In this document: positions 52,368 through 62,617 of the stretch, piece by piece
Position numbering within the stretch: the stretch's first letter is position 1
How the letters are laid out: every line of letters begins with the position of its first letter
NCBI RefSeq assembly: GCF_039544005.1
Contig: NZ_BAABKV010000001.1
Span: 3,844,001 to 3,908,000 of the forward strand
Source of the DNA: Kitasatospora paranensis
GTDB taxonomy: Bacteria > Actinomycetota > Actinomycetes > Streptomycetales > Streptomycetaceae
Length of the DNA stretch: 64,000 bases
Direction of reading: 5' to 3'
Made by a program: the position numbers and the translations under genes
The notes under the pieces: model-generated
What the model was told of the DNA's origin: nothing
Seen by the model: only the letters and a program-made list of their open reading frames with translations
Databases searched by the model: none

Positions 52368-54212
52368 TCAGCCGAGCTTGCTGACGTCCCGGACGGCGCC
52401 CTTGTCGGCCGAGGTCGCCATCGCCGCGTACGCCTTCAGCGCCTGGCTGACCTCGCGCTCGCGGTTCTTCGGCCGGTAGCCGCCCTCGGACTCCAGCTTG
52501 AGCCGGCGCTCGTGCAGCTCCTCGAAGGAGACCTGGAGGTCGACCTTCCGGGCCGGGATGTCGATCGCGATGATGTCGCCGTCCTCGACCAGGGCGATGG
52601 TGCCGCCGGAGGCAGCCTCGGGCGAGGCGTGACCGATCGACAGGCCCGAGGTGCCGCCGGAGAACCGGCCGTCGGTGATCAGCGCGCAGGCCTTGCCCAG
52701 GCCCCGGCCCTTGAGGAACGAGGTCGGGTAGAGCATCTCCTGCATGCCCGGTCCGCCCTTGGGGCCTTCGTAGCGGATGACGACGACGTCGCCCTCCTTG
52801 ACCCGCTTGGTGAGGATCGCGTCGACCGCGTCCTCCTGGGACTCCAGCACCACGGCCGGGCCGGAGAAGGTCCAGATCGACTCGTCGACGCCGGCCGTCT
52901 TCACGATGCAGCCGTCCTCGGCGAGGTTGCCGTACAGCACGGCGAGGCCGCCCTCGACCGAGTACGCGTGCTCGACGCTGCGGATGCAGCCGTTCGCCGC
53001 GTCGGTGTCCAGGGTGTCCCAGCGCTCGGACTGCGAGAAGGCGGTGGCCGAGCGGACGCAGCCGGGGGCGGCGTGGAACAGCTCGACGGCCTCCGGGGAC
53101 GGCGAACCGCCACGGATGTCCCAGGTCTTCAGCCACTCGTCGAGCGAGCCGGAGTGCACGGTGTGCACGTCCTCGTTGAGCAGCCCGCCGCGGTAGAGCT
53201 CGCCGAGGATCGCGGGGACGCCACCGGCCCGGTGCACGTCCTCCATGTAGTACGAGCCGTTGGGCGCGACCTTGGACAGGCACGGCACCCGGCGCGAGAT
53301 GGCGTCGATGGCCCGCATGTCGAAGTCCACCTCCGCCTCCTGGGCCGCGGCGAGCAGGTGCAGGATGGTGTTGGTGGAGCCGCCCATCGCGATGTCCAGT
53401 GCCATGGCGTTCTCGAACGCGGCGCGGGTGGCCACGTTGCGCGGCAGGACGGAGTCGTCGTCCTGGTGGTAGTGCCGCTTGGTGATCTCGACGACGGTGC
53501 GGCCGGCGTCCTCGTACAGCGCCTTGCGGGCGGTGTGGGTGGCCAGCACCGAGCCGTTGGCGGGCAGCGAGAGGCCGATCGCCTCGGTGAGGCAGTTCAT
53601 CGAGTTGGCGGTGAACATGCCCGAGCACGACCCGCAGGTCGGACACGCGTTCTCCTCGATGATCGCGATGTCCGCGTCCGAGACGTTCTCGTTGACGGCG
53701 TCGGAGATCGCGTTGACCAGGTCGAGCTTGCGGACGGTGCCGTCGACCAGGACGGCCTGGCCGGCCTCCATCGGGCCGCCGGAGACGAAGACCGTCGGGA
53801 TGTTGAGGCGCAGCGCGGCCATCAGCATGCCGGGGGTGATCTTGTCGCAGTTGGAGATGCAGATCAGCGCGTCCGCGCAGTGCGCGTTCACCATGTACTC
53901 GACCGAGTCGGCGATCAGGTCGCGCGAGGGCAGCGAGTACAGCATGCCGGCGTGGCCCATCGCGATGCCGTCGTCCACCGCGATGGTGTTGAACTCGCGC
54001 GGGATGCCGCCGGCCTCCTTGATCGCCTCGGAGACGATCCGGCCCACCGGCTGCAGGTGGGTGTGGCCGGGCACGAACTCGGTGAAGGAGTTGGCCACCG
54101 CGATGATCGGCTTGCCGAAGTCCTCCCGGGCTACACCCGCCGCCCTGAGAAGGGCACGGGCACCCGCCATGTTGCGGCCGTGGGTGACGGTACGGGACCT
54201 CAGCTCGGGCAT
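52368..54212 (-). CDS. ilvD: Dihydroxy-acid dehydratase
   Basis: A 614-residue IlvD, third step of valine/isoleucine synthesis, dehydrating dihydroxy acids to 2-keto acids with an Fe-S cluster. Motifs: [46 protein letters not shown], the cluster ligands [11 protein letters not shown] and [18 protein letters not shown], and [20 protein letters not shown]. The length is that of E. coli-type (class B) enzymes. The ATG at 54212 with GAAGGAG upstream is preferred over longer frames. Monocistronic with its own terminator. Confidence 0.95.
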   Translation of the reverse strand: MPELRSRTVTHGRNMAGARALLRAAGVAREDFGKPIIAVANSFTEFVPGHTHLQPVGRIVSEAIKEAGGIPREFNTIAVDDGIAMGHAGMLYSLPSRDLIADSVEYMVNAHCADALICISNCDKITPGMLMAALRLNIPTVFVSGGPMEAGQAVLVDGTVRKLDLVNAISDAVNENVSDADIAIIEENACPTCGSCSGMFTANSMNCLTEAIGLSLPANGSVLATHTARKALYEDAGRTVVEITKRHYHQDDDSVLPRNVATRAAFENAMALDIAMGGSTNTILHLLAAAQEAEVDFDMRAIDAISRRVPCLSKVAPNGSYYMEDVHRAGGVPAILGELYRGGLLNEDVHTVHSGSLDEWLKTWDIRGGSPSPEAVELFHAAPGCVRSATAFSQSERWDTLDTDAANGCIRSVEHAYSVEGGLAVLYGNLAEDGCIVKTAGVDESIWTFSGPAVVLESQEDAVDAILTKRVKEGDVVVIRYEGPKGGPGMQEMLYPTSFLKGRGLGKACALITDGRFSGGTSGLSIGHASPEAASGGTIALVEDGDIIAIDIPARKVDLQVSFEELHERRLKLESEGGYRPKNREREVSQALKAYAAMATSADKGAVRDVSKLG

Positions 54213-54330
54213 GCGCTCCACTCCTTCGGGGCCTGCGACGGCCGCTGCGCTGGTGGGAGGGTGCACGGCCGCTGTCCTACCGAGATTACGCCTCCCCGTC
54301 CGGGCGACGGACGCGCTGTCCGCGATGCGG

Positions 54331-55101
54331 TCAGCGCGTCCCGGGTGCGCGGGCCACGAAGAGGTCGAGCACGTACGGCTCGGCGATCAGCCCGTCGGGG
54401 AAGTCGGCCAGCAGCGCCGCCCGCTCCGCCGCCAGCACCGGGGCCTGCTGCTCCGCGGACAGCACGGCGAAGTACGACCGCGACGTCAGGTCCGTCAGGT
54501 GGCTGTCGAGGGTGACCTGCCGCTCCCAGTGCAGCCGCACGGTCTCCACCTCCAGGCCGTACTCGACCAGGGCCTCGGCGCCGTCGATCACCCCGCCGTA
54601 GTAGTGGTACGAGGGGAGCGCGGCCGCCAGCCGCTGCTCCTGGGCGGAGATCCAGTCGGCGGCACGGTCCTTGACGTTCCACCACAGCGCGAGCGCGCCC
54701 CCGGGGCGCAGCACCCGCAGGGCCTCCGGGACGGAGCGGGCCGGGTCCGTCCAGTGGAAGGCCTGGGCATAGGTGACGAGGTCCGCGGAGTCCTCGTGGC
54801 AGGGCAGCTCGTCGCCCGTCCCTTTCACCACCGGGATCTGCGGGGTGACCTCGTGCAGCCGGGCGGCCATCCCGGCACTGGGCTCGACGGCGATCACCCG
54901 GGCTCCCCGGGCGGCCAGCAGCCGGGTGGCGATGCCCGTCCCGGCGCCCACGTCGAGCACGTCGGCACCGGCCAGCGGGCGCGCCGCGAGGCGCTCCAGC
55001 TCGTCGAACAGCTCGTCCGGGTAGGACGGCCGGGCGGCGTCGTACTGTGCGGCGACCGGGCCGAACGACATGGCATGGGCCTGGAGCTGAAGATCCGTCA
55101 T
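54331..55101 (-). CDS. Class I SAM-dependent methyltransferase
   Basis: A 256-residue methyltransferase. SAM-binding motif [21 protein letters not shown], motif [16 protein letters not shown], then [20 protein letters not shown] and [15 protein letters not shown]. This is the UbiE/Coq5-like (Methyltransf_11) group, often annotated as unknown small-molecule methyltransferases. ATG at 55101. Confidence 0.85.
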   Translation of the reverse strand: MTDLQLQAHAMSFGPVAAQYDAARPSYPDELFDELERLAARPLAGADVLDVGAGTGIATRLLAARGARVIAVEPSAGMAARLHEVTPQIPVVKGTGDELPCHEDSADLVTYAQAFHWTDPARSVPEALRVLRPGGALALWWNVKDRAADWISAQEQRLAAALPSYHYYGGVIDGAEALVEYGLEVETVRLHWERQVTLDSHLTDLTSRSYFAVLSAEQQAPVLAAERAALLADFPDGLIAEPYVLDLFVARAPGTR

Positions 55102-55178
55102 GATCCCCTCCGTGTGCGACCGGGCTGCCGCCAGCCTACGCCGGGCCCCGCGGGCGCCGGGCGGCGGGCCCGGGCCCG

Positions 55179-56375
55179 TCAGACCCGGCGGGCCGGGGCG
55201 GCCAGGTGGAGCCGGGTGAAGGCGAGGGCCTCGGCGAGGTCGGCCTCGCGTTCGGCGGGGGTGGCCGAGCGGCGGGTGTTGACCTCCAGCACGACGTGGC
55301 CGTCGAAGCCGTCGCGGGCCAGGCGCTCCAGCAGCGGCGCACAGGGCTGCCGGCCCCGGCCGGGGATCAGGTGCTCGTCCTTGCCGGAGCCGGAGCCGTC
55401 GGCCAGGTGGACGTGGGCCAGCCGGTGCCCCATCCGGTCGGCCATCTCCAGGGCGTCGATCCGGGAGGTCGCGGCGTGCGACAGGTCGATGGTGAAGTGC
55501 CGGTAGTCCTCGTCGGTGACGTCCCAGCCGGGCGCGTAGGCCAGCATCTCGCGGTCCTTGTAGCGCCACGGGTACATGTTCTCGACGGCGAAGCGGACGT
55601 CCGTCTCCCCCGCCATCCGGCCGATGCCCTGGACGAAGTCGCGCGCGTACTGGCGCTGCCAGCGGAACGGCGGGTGCACCACGACGGTGTCCGCGCCGAG
55701 CTTCTCGGCAGCGGCCCGGGCCCGGACGAGCTTCGTCCAGGGATCGGTGGTCCACACCCGCTGGGTGATCAGCAGGCACGGCGCGTGCACGGCCAGGATC
55801 GGCATCCGGTGCGCGTCGGAGAGCCGGCGCAGCGCCTCCAGGTCCTGGCTGATCGGGTCGTTCCAGACCATCACCTCGACGCCGTCGTAGCCGAGCCTGG
55901 CGGCGAGTTCGAAGGCGGTCGCGGTGCTCGACGGGTACACCGAGGCGGTGGAGAGCGCCACCTTGGTGTCGGGGACGTGCAGGCCGGGGTGCGGGGGCAG
56001 CACGAGGCGGTCGGTGGTGCGCAGCAGCGGGGCGGCCTGCGGCAGCTTGCGGCGGGCCTCCTTCACGGCGCGGGCGACCTTGGCCACCTTGGCCGTCCTG
56101 GCCGCGGTCACCGACTGGACGGACTTCGCGGACTTCGCCGTCCGGGCGGCTGCGCCCTTGGCGGTGCGGGAGGCGGCCCCACGGGCCGTGCGGGACGCGG
56201 CGGCGGCCCGGTCGCCGATGCCCTGCGGGTCGGTGCCGGGGCCGGCGGCCCGGTCGGCGGAACGTCGTTGCGGCTGGGTGCCGGCCTTGGCCCGGCGCGC
56301 TCCGACGGCCCGCCGCGCACCGCCCTCAGAGGCGCGGCCGGCCGGCGCCGCGTCGTCGTCCGCTGCATCCGCCAC
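55179..56375 (-). CDS. Sugar phosphate isomerase/epimerase (AP-endonuclease family 2 TIM barrel)
   Basis: A 398-residue protein. The C-terminal ~275 residues are a xylose-isomerase-like TIM barrel: [93 protein letters not shown], with His/Glu/Asp metal ligands. Residues 1-125 are a basic Ala/Arg/Lys extension with recurring [15 protein letters not shown] units that resembles histone H1-like tails and may bind nucleic acid or be disordered. The substrate is unknown. Confidence 0.8.
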   Translation of the reverse strand: MADAADDDAAPAGRASEGGARRAVGARRAKAGTQPQRRSADRAAGPGTDPQGIGDRAAAASRTARGAASRTAKGAAARTAKSAKSVQSVTAARTAKVAKVARAVKEARRKLPQAAPLLRTTDRLVLPPHPGLHVPDTKVALSTASVYPSSTATAFELAARLGYDGVEVMVWNDPISQDLEALRRLSDAHRMPILAVHAPCLLITQRVWTTDPWTKLVRARAAAEKLGADTVVVHPPFRWQRQYARDFVQGIGRMAGETDVRFAVENMYPWRYKDREMLAYAPGWDVTDEDYRHFTIDLSHAATSRIDALEMADRMGHRLAHVHLADGSGSGKDEHLIPGRGRQPCAPLLERLARDGFDGHVVLEVNTRRSATPAEREADLAEALAFTRLHLAAPARRV

Positions 56376-56490
56376 GGGACACAGGGTATGCGCCGGTGCG
56401 GACGAATGGGGCGGACCGGGAGAAGCGTGGCCCACGTCTCACCCCGCCGGAGCCCCTCGCCGCGGTACCGGAAGGGGCCGCGGCCAAGGG

Positions 56491-57446
56491 TCAGGAGGTG
56501 AGCGCGGCCCGGCGTTCGGAGGAGCCGTCCAGCGCGTCCAGGCGGCGCAGGATGATGCCCTCGCGCAGGGCCCAGGGGCAGATGTCCAGCGTGTCCAGAC
56601 CGAACAGGTCCATGGCGGCGTCGGCGACCAGGGCGCCGGCCAGCAGCTGCTTGGCACGGCCCTCGGAGACGCCGGGGATGCGGGCCCGCTCGGCGACGGT
56701 CATCCCGGCGAGCCGGGGCAGCCAGGCGGCGAGGCCGCTGCGGGTGAGCCGGCGGGCGACCCGCGGGCCGGCGTCGGCGGGGGCGGCGCCGGTCATCCGG
56801 GCCAGCTGCTTGAAGGTCTTGGAGGTGGCGACGGCGTGGTCCGGCGCGCCCTGTCTCGCGAACTCGCCGGCGATCTGCGCGATCTCCGCCCGGATGTGCC
56901 GGCGCAGCTCGCGGACGTCGTCCGGGTCGGCGATGTCGCCGGGCAGCCGAGCGGTCAGCCGGCCCGCGCCGAGCGGCAGGGAGATCGCGACGTCGGGCTG
57001 TTCGTCCAGGCCGCAGGCGATCTCCAGCGAGCCGCCGCCGATGTCCAGGTTCAGCAGCCGGCCGGAGGACCAGCCGAACCAGCGGCGGACGGCGAGGAAG
57101 GTCAGCCGGGCCTCGTCCTGCCCGGACAGCACGCGCAGCGTGATGCCGGTCTCGGCGGCGATCCGGGCGAGCACCGCCTCGCCGTTGGCCGCCTCGCGCA
57201 CCGCGGAGGTGGCGAACGGCAGTATGTCGACGGCGCCCTTGTCCTCGGCGACCGCGATGGACGAGGACACCATGGCCACCAGGCGGTCCACACCCGCCGG
57301 GCTGATCGCCCCTGTGTCGTCGAGCAGCTCGGCGAGCCGCAGCTCGGCCTTGTGCGAGTACGCGGGGAGGGGGCCGCACCGGGGTGCGCGTCGACCACGA
57401 GGAAGTGGACGGTGTTGGAGCCTACGTCGAGAACACCCAGTCGCAT
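56491..57446 (-). CDS. Ppx/GppA phosphatase (frameshifted in this sequence)
   Basis: About 318 residues, exopolyphosphatase/pppGpp phosphatase family. [20 protein letters not shown] is the N-terminal phosphate-1 motif; [32 protein letters not shown] and [15 protein letters not shown] follow. The first ~30 residues lie in another frame: one base is missing in the G run 57369-57373 (HPGAAP should pass to LPAYSHKAE). The ATG is at 57446. In Streptomyces two or more such enzymes regulate polyphosphate and stringent signals; this is the short form without the C-terminal HD domain. Confidence 0.86.
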
Positions 57447-57537
57447 AGCGGTCCACGCTACGCGATCCGGCCCGCTCACCTGCCCGAATCCCCCGTCTTG
57501 CGGCCCGCCCCGCCCGTGGCGCACGGCGGCGGACCGC

Positions 57538-58821
57538 TCAGAGCAGGCCGTGCCAGAGCTGCTCGACGATCACCGACCACCAGTTCTCGGGATCGCCGAA
57601 GACGGTGCCGTCGAGCGCCGCCAGCGCCCACTGGAACTCGGCGACGGCCGGGCCCGCCGCGTACGGGTGCAGGCCGCGCAGGGCGGGCAGCCGTTCGGCG
57701 GCGAGGGTCAGCGAGCGGGTGAAGGCGGTGAGATCGGCGTTGCAGTAGCGGGCGGTCGCGGTGTCCGGGTCGATCGCGCGGACCCGGCCCTGCAGCGTGT
57801 CGACGGTGACCAGGGCGTGGCCGTCGCCGCCGAGCACGACCTGGCCGAGCAGCCCCTGCCGGGCGTCGGCGGTGGCCGCCGCCCCGCGGCCGAGCGCGGC
57901 GAGGTGCCCGGCCGCGTCCGGCAGCGGTGCACCGGTGCGGGTGCCGTCGGCGATGCCGTCCGGCTCGGGGTGGTGGAGTGCGAACAGGCCCGCCACCACG
58001 ACCGGCAGCCCGACCTGCTGCAGCGGCCGGGCGACCGCCTCCGGCAGGTCCGCGGCCAGCACCGCGCCGGCATCGAAGCGCCGCACCCCCTCGGGCCCGA
58101 ACACCCCGGCCAGCCGCGCGGCCAGCGCCGCCTCGCCCTCCGGCGCGGCCGGCGGGACCGTCCGCGGGAACGGCACCCGGTTGGGCCGCACCCCCGGCGT
58201 GGCGGGCAGCGCCCGGACGGCCTCGGCACGTCCGTCGAACCACGGCCCGTAGGCGAGGTCGCAGGTGACCGGCACGCCGGGCAGGGCGGCGGCCACCGCG
58301 TGCGCGGTGTAGCCGCCGGGCAGCGCGGCGGGCTGCAGGTCGGTGTGCACGCCGGTCAGGTCCTCCGGCCGGACGCCCTGCCCGCGCAGCTGCTCCCAGG
58401 CCCGCAGTGCCGGATGCGGGAGGCCGGTCGTGGCGGGCACCGCCAGGGACTGCTCCGTCCCCTGCGCGTCGCGGTAGCGGAGGGTCGCCCGGGTGCCGGG
58501 GCCGGTGGCCGGGGGCAGCGCCGGATCGTAGCCGCCCGCGCCGAGGAAGTCCCGGTAGCGCCGGACGACCTCGGGCACGGGGACGGACGGCCAGACGGTG
58601 AGCCCGCCGGTCAGCCGGTCGACGACGGCGCAGGCCGCACCGATCTCCTCCGGGGCCCGCCGCCGGCCGGTCAACGGGTCGACCCGGACGGGCGCGGGTT
58701 CGGGCCACACCACCCAGCCGTGCTCGAACTCGTGGCTGTGGACGGGGCCCGCCGCTTCGGCCGGCAGGTCGCCGTGGATCCAGCGGTGCGCGGTGGCCAG
58801 GGCCTGCTCGCGGGTGGTCAT
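57538..58821 (-). CDS. SUKH-4 family immunity-type protein with YrhB-like and deaminase-like segments
   Basis: A 427-residue soluble protein paired with the toxin. Residues 1-95 look YrhB-like ([38 protein letters not shown]). Residues 155-195 ([20 protein letters not shown]) resemble the ELEPC-LPGGYC motif of deaminase-like toxins, but both Cys positions are Ala and Thr. Residues 225-427 fit SUKH-4 ([56 protein letters not shown]). Known SUKH proteins neutralise polymorphic toxins. Its ATG at 58821 overlaps the toxin stop by 4 bases. Confidence 0.75.
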   Translation of the reverse strand: MTTREQALATAHRWIHGDLPAEAAGPVHSHEFEHGWVVWPEPAPVRVDPLTGRRRAPEEIGAACAVVDRLTGGLTVWPSVPVPEVVRRYRDFLGAGGYDPALPPATGPGTRATLRYRDAQGTEQSLAVPATTGLPHPALRAWEQLRGQGVRPEDLTGVHTDLQPAALPGGYTAHAVAAALPGVPVTCDLAYGPWFDGRAEAVRALPATPGVRPNRVPFPRTVPPAAPEGEAALAARLAGVFGPEGVRRFDAGAVLAADLPEAVARPLQQVGLPVVVAGLFALHHPEPDGIADGTRTGAPLPDAAGHLAALGRGAAATADARQGLLGQVVLGGDGHALVTVDTLQGRVRAIDPDTATARYCNADLTAFTRSLTLAAERLPALRGLHPYAAGPAVAEFQWALAALDGTVFGDPENWWSVIVEQLWHGLL

Positions 58822-61800
58822 CGGCGGGGGCTCCCGGCAGTGGTGCGGTGGACGGTGAGGCGGGACCGCGGCGGCGCGGGCTCCGGCGCGGCCGGCTCCG
58901 GGGCCGGGCGCTCCGGGGCCGGGCGCACCGGGGCCGTGGCCGCCGGGGCTGCGGCCTCCGGGGCTGCGGCCTCCGGGCCTGTCGGCTCCGTGGACGCGGG
59001 CGCCGGATCGGCCGCCGTACGGGCCGCCGCGCCGGGGAGCGCGTCCAGGTCGAGCGGGTGGCACCGGTCGTCCAGGGCGATCGCCCAGAGGCCGTGGTCC
59101 GCGGCGTACAGCGGTTCGGCGGCGCTGCGGCCGCTCTGGTGGTCGAGGTAGGTCACCCGGTCGCCGTGGTTGACCGCGTTCCAGGTGTGCGACCGCCCGA
59201 AGCCGTCCAGGGTGAGCAGCACCGCCTGCGCGCCCGGGCCGGAGCGCAGCAGCGCCTCGGCGAGCCGGGCGAGGGCGCCCGGGCCGTCGCCGAGGTCGCA
59301 GAAGCGGGTGCCGAGCTCGCGTTCGGCGCGGTCCCGGCCACCGCGCTCGCCCGCGGGGCCGTCCGGCAGCCGCGGGGCGGCGCAGACCGGCAGGCCGGCG
59401 AGCGTGTCGACGGCGGACAGCGCCACGTCGACGCCGTTGTTGGCCCGGCCGGCCTCGCGGGGGCCGCCGCCGTTGAGCGCCTCCGGCCACCGCCCCGCCG
59501 GGTCCGGGTGCGGCACCGGCGCGCCGTCCGGCTGCCGGGGGATCCGCTGCTCCAGGGCTGCCTGGTGGGCCGGGTCGACCGTCCCTAGCCCGCCGGGCAG
59601 CCCGTACGGACGGCTGTCGGCGGTGCTGCGCGGGGCGGCCGGTTCGGCGCCGGGCCCGCCGGGGCCGCGCCGCGGGTCGCGAGGTAGCCCGCGACCACCA
59701 GGCCGGGCTGCACCGCGGGCAGGACGCCCTCCTCGGTGCGGGCGGTCTCCGTGAAGAGCGTGTCGGGGCGGCGGCGGCCGCCCTCGCCGGCCTGCTCGCC
59801 GAGCCGGAAGGGCAGCGGGGCCGCGGTCGCCGCGCCGGGTGTCCCGGGCGTGGCGCCGCCGGTCGGGGTACGGGCGCCGCCGGGCGTGCCGACCACCGCG
59901 CCGACCACGCCGCCGCCCGGGGCGCCGGGCGCCCCGGGGGTGCCCGGTCCGGCGGTGCCTGCCGCGCCGGCCGGCGCGCCACCGGGCGCACCGCCCACCG
60001 GGCCGCCGACGGGGGTGCCGACCGGCCCCCCGGTGACCGGGGCACCGGCAGTGCCGCCGGGGCCCGCGCCGACCACGCCGCCGACCGGGGCACCGATCGG
60101 GGCGGAGCCGCCCGCGGGGGCGCCGCCGACCGGGCCGAGCGGGAAGCCGGGGGCCGAGCCGCCGCCGGCCGGACCGCCGGGCAGGTAGGCGTCCGCGCCG
60201 CGGCCCGGGCCGGAATGCACCGGCGGGTCGTCGAAGAGGCCGCCGGAGGGCGGTGCGGCGGGCGGTGCGACGGCCACCGAGTCGGTGTGGACGGTGACCG
60301 GGCCGGCCGGGCGCGCGGGCGGCAGGTCGTAGTCGGGCGCGGGGCCGGCCTGGGCCGCGGCCGGGTGCCCGCCGCCCGAACCGCCGCCCGAACCGCCGCC
60401 GTAGCCGCTGCCGTAGCCGCTGCCGCCCGAGCCGTAGTTCGAGCCGTAGCCGCCGCGGTGGCTGCTCTCGCCGAAGGAGCCCGGTGTCTGCGGGGCCGTC
60501 GCCTGGACGACGACCGCGGTCGGTCCCGCTGCGGCGGACACGACGACGGCCGGGCCGGCGAGGGGCCCGGTGCCGGGACCGTCGGCGGGTATCCGGCCGC
60601 CGGGGCCGGTCTGACCACCGGGGAGGGTTCCCTGGCCGAGGTCGACGGCCGCGACCGGGCGGCCGTCGGGGCCCAGGCGCAGGCCGTCCGGGCCGATCCG
60701 CAGGCCGTCCGGGCCGCCCGCGTCCACCAGTGGCCGGCCGTCCCGGCCGAGGCCGGCGACCAGGGCGTGGCCCTTGCCGTCGGTGAGCAGCTGCCCGTCG
60801 GTGCCGACCGCGAGTCCGGCGGCGGGCCGGCCCTCGGCGTCGAGCATCACCGGCCGGCCGTCCTTGCCGAGCACGGGCTGCCCGTCCTTGCCGACGGCCA
60901 GGCTGAGCCCGGTGTCGCCGACCGCGCCGTCCGCGCCGACCACCAGCGGCCGCCCCTGGGCGTCGGTGAGCGGGCGGCCGTCGGCGCCGAGCGCCAGACC
61001 GGCCACCGCGTTGCCCCCGGCGTCGACCACCACCGGCCTGCCGTCCTCGCCGAGCACCGGACGGCCGTGCGCGTCGACCGCGACGGTCACGCCGTCCAGG
61101 CCGGTCAGCGGCTTGCCGTCGGGCCCGAGCACCACCGGGTGGCCCTGGGCGTCGGTGAGCACCTTGCCGTCCGGGCCGACGGCGGCGGACAGGCCGCGGA
61201 CGCCGGCCACCGCGGCGGCGCCGCCGACGGCCGTGTCGGCGAGCGCACCGGTGAGCTCGCCGCCCGAGCGGGCCGCGCTCAGGGTGCGCATCTCGCCGTG
61301 CCGGCCGGCGCCGTCGGCCTGGGCGATGCGTTCCAGGGCGGTGACCGCGGGTTCCTTGAGGGCGGCCTTCAGGCCGTCCCCCATGGCGCGGCGGAGTTCG
61401 TCCAGCAGGCCGGTGACCTTGAGCCGGGCCGCCTCGACGGCGACCGCCTCGCCGGTCTCGGCGACGGCGCCCTTGACGGTGCCGGCGACCTGGCCGAGCA
61501 GCCCGGCCAGGCCCTCCGTCCTCGCGGTCTGCACCTGGGCCTTGGCGGCGGCCTCGGCGGCGTCCGCCTTCTTGATCTCCTCGGCGAGCTCGGTCAGGAC
61601 GGCGACCAGCTCGGCCTTGCAGCTGTCGGTGGCGGCGGCGGCCTTCTCGAACGCGCCGGCGATCGCCTCGGCCGCGGTGTGCGCGTCGTCGAGGTGGCCA
61701 CGGCCCGCGCCGCTGAACCCGCGCCAGTGGTCGGCGAAGGCGTCGACGGCAGGGCCGGTGTTCTCACCGGTGATGCGCTGCGCGGCGGCCGCGCCACGGC

Positions 61801-61939
61801 GGCCGAGCCGCTCGGCCTCGCCGCCGAAGTCGCGCCAGAGTCCGGCCGCGCGGCGCAGCGCGTCCTCGTCGGCCTCGGGCCACGCGCGGTCGAGCCGGGC
61901 CATGACCGGGGCCAGCTCCGCGGGCAGGTTCCTGGGCAC
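58818..61939 (-). CDS. Large polymorphic toxin: CpnT-like N-domain, repeats, Pro/Gly linker, glutamine deamidase-like domain (frameshifted)
   Basis: About 1,040 residues once a frameshift near 59632-59642 is repaired (PNRP to APRSTADSRPYG); otherwise a TAG at 59585 cuts the gene. Residues 1-130 are a CpnT/WXG100_2 helical domain (RAWPEADEDALRRAAGLWRD) of ESX/type VII effectors. Residues ~250-430 are repeats of the DGRPVxxxDGRPLTDAQG type. A Gly- and Pro-rich linker follows. The end is a papain-fold glutamine deamidase (Tox-PL)-like domain with VDTLAGLPVCAAPR, SHTWNAVNH and VTYLDHQSGR, but its catalytic Cys position is Gly (GRANNGVDVAL). SUKH-4 partner downstream; WXG100-like gene upstream. 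Confidence 0.75.
60660..61190 (-). repeat. Protein-level tandem repeats in the toxin
   Basis: The coded segment is built of about 14 variants of a 10-18 residue unit such as LGPDGKPLTG, LTDAQGHPVV, LGEDGRPVVV and LTDAQGRPLV. The pattern (hydrophobic-G-x-DGRP) suggests a beta-roll or stalk. The DNA is correspondingly repetitive with GTCGGCGCCGA-like words. Confidence 0.7.
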
Positions 61940-61978
61940 GTGCTCCCCTTCGGTTGGGCGGCTTGACGGTCCGTCGGT

Positions 61979-62323
61979 TCAGAGCGCCGAGGGGGCGGGT
62001 CCGGTTCCCGGGGTGAGCGCGCGGAACGCGTCGCGGTTGCCCTGGTCGTTCTGCTCGGCGTTGTCGGCCATGGTGTGCAGGCCGCCGCCGATGCCGCCGA
62101 GGCGGGTGGCGAGGCCGTGCAGGCCGGCCAGCACGCCCTCGCGGGCGCCCTCGTAGGCGGTGCCGAAGCCCTGGCCCGGCTCGTCCCGGCCCCAGGGGGT
62201 GCCGAGGGCGGCGAGCCCGTTCTCCAGGTCGAGCGCGGCGTGCGCGAACTCGTTCGAGACACCTTCGAACTCGCGGCCCTCGCCGTGCAGTTCCCAAGGC
62301 TTGAGCAGGACCTTGTCGGCCAT
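61979..62323 (-). CDS. WXG100-like type VII secretion target
   Basis: A 114-residue, mostly helical protein: MADKVLLKPWELHGEGREFE, then SNEFAHAALDLENGLAALGT, PWGRDEPGQGFGTAYEGARE and a second helix GVLAGLHGLATRLGGIGGGL. Size, two-helix character and position just upstream of a CpnT-like toxin fit the WXG100/EsxA-type or 'WXG100 family type VII secretion target' proteins, though the WXG turn reads PWGRDE here. It probably pairs with the toxin for secretion. The ATG at 62323 is 40 bases before the toxin start side. Confidence 0.72.
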   Translation of the reverse strand: MADKVLLKPWELHGEGREFEGVSNEFAHAALDLENGLAALGTPWGRDEPGQGFGTAYEGAREGVLAGLHGLATRLGGIGGGLHTMADNAEQNDQGNRDAFRALTPGTGPAPSAL

Positions 62324-62617
62324 TTCCGTCCCCCGTGCTTGCTGGTGGTGCGTTCCCCTGCGCATCCGTCTGCGGCGGCCGCCATCCTAGGGCTTGCCCC
62401 ACAATTCCCGCCGCGCCGCGAACGGTGGGACAAACCCTAGGCCCCGGGGGTGCGGGCGCCGATCGTCCGGGGACGCTCTTCACCCTGCCTTCACGAGGCT
62501 CGCGGCGCCCGCGCACCGCCCGCGCACCGCCCGAGCGGAGCCCGCACGCGACCCGACGGCGGCGCGGGGTGCGGCGGTGTCGGCCGGTCCACCGCGGCGA
62601 GGCCATACCCTTGCAGG

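Noticed and set aside
49953..54515. A 1,520-codon open frame on the plus strand
   Set aside because: Low-complexity Arg/Gly/Ala product lying opposite or out of frame with Lrp, the PLP enzyme and ilvD, each of which has clear motifs. A GC-driven shadow.
59840..60190. Repetitive GGGGCACC-type sequence that might be a CRISPR or VNTR array
   Set aside because: It codes a Gly/Pro/Val linker in frame with the toxin; there are no equal spacers or identical repeats.
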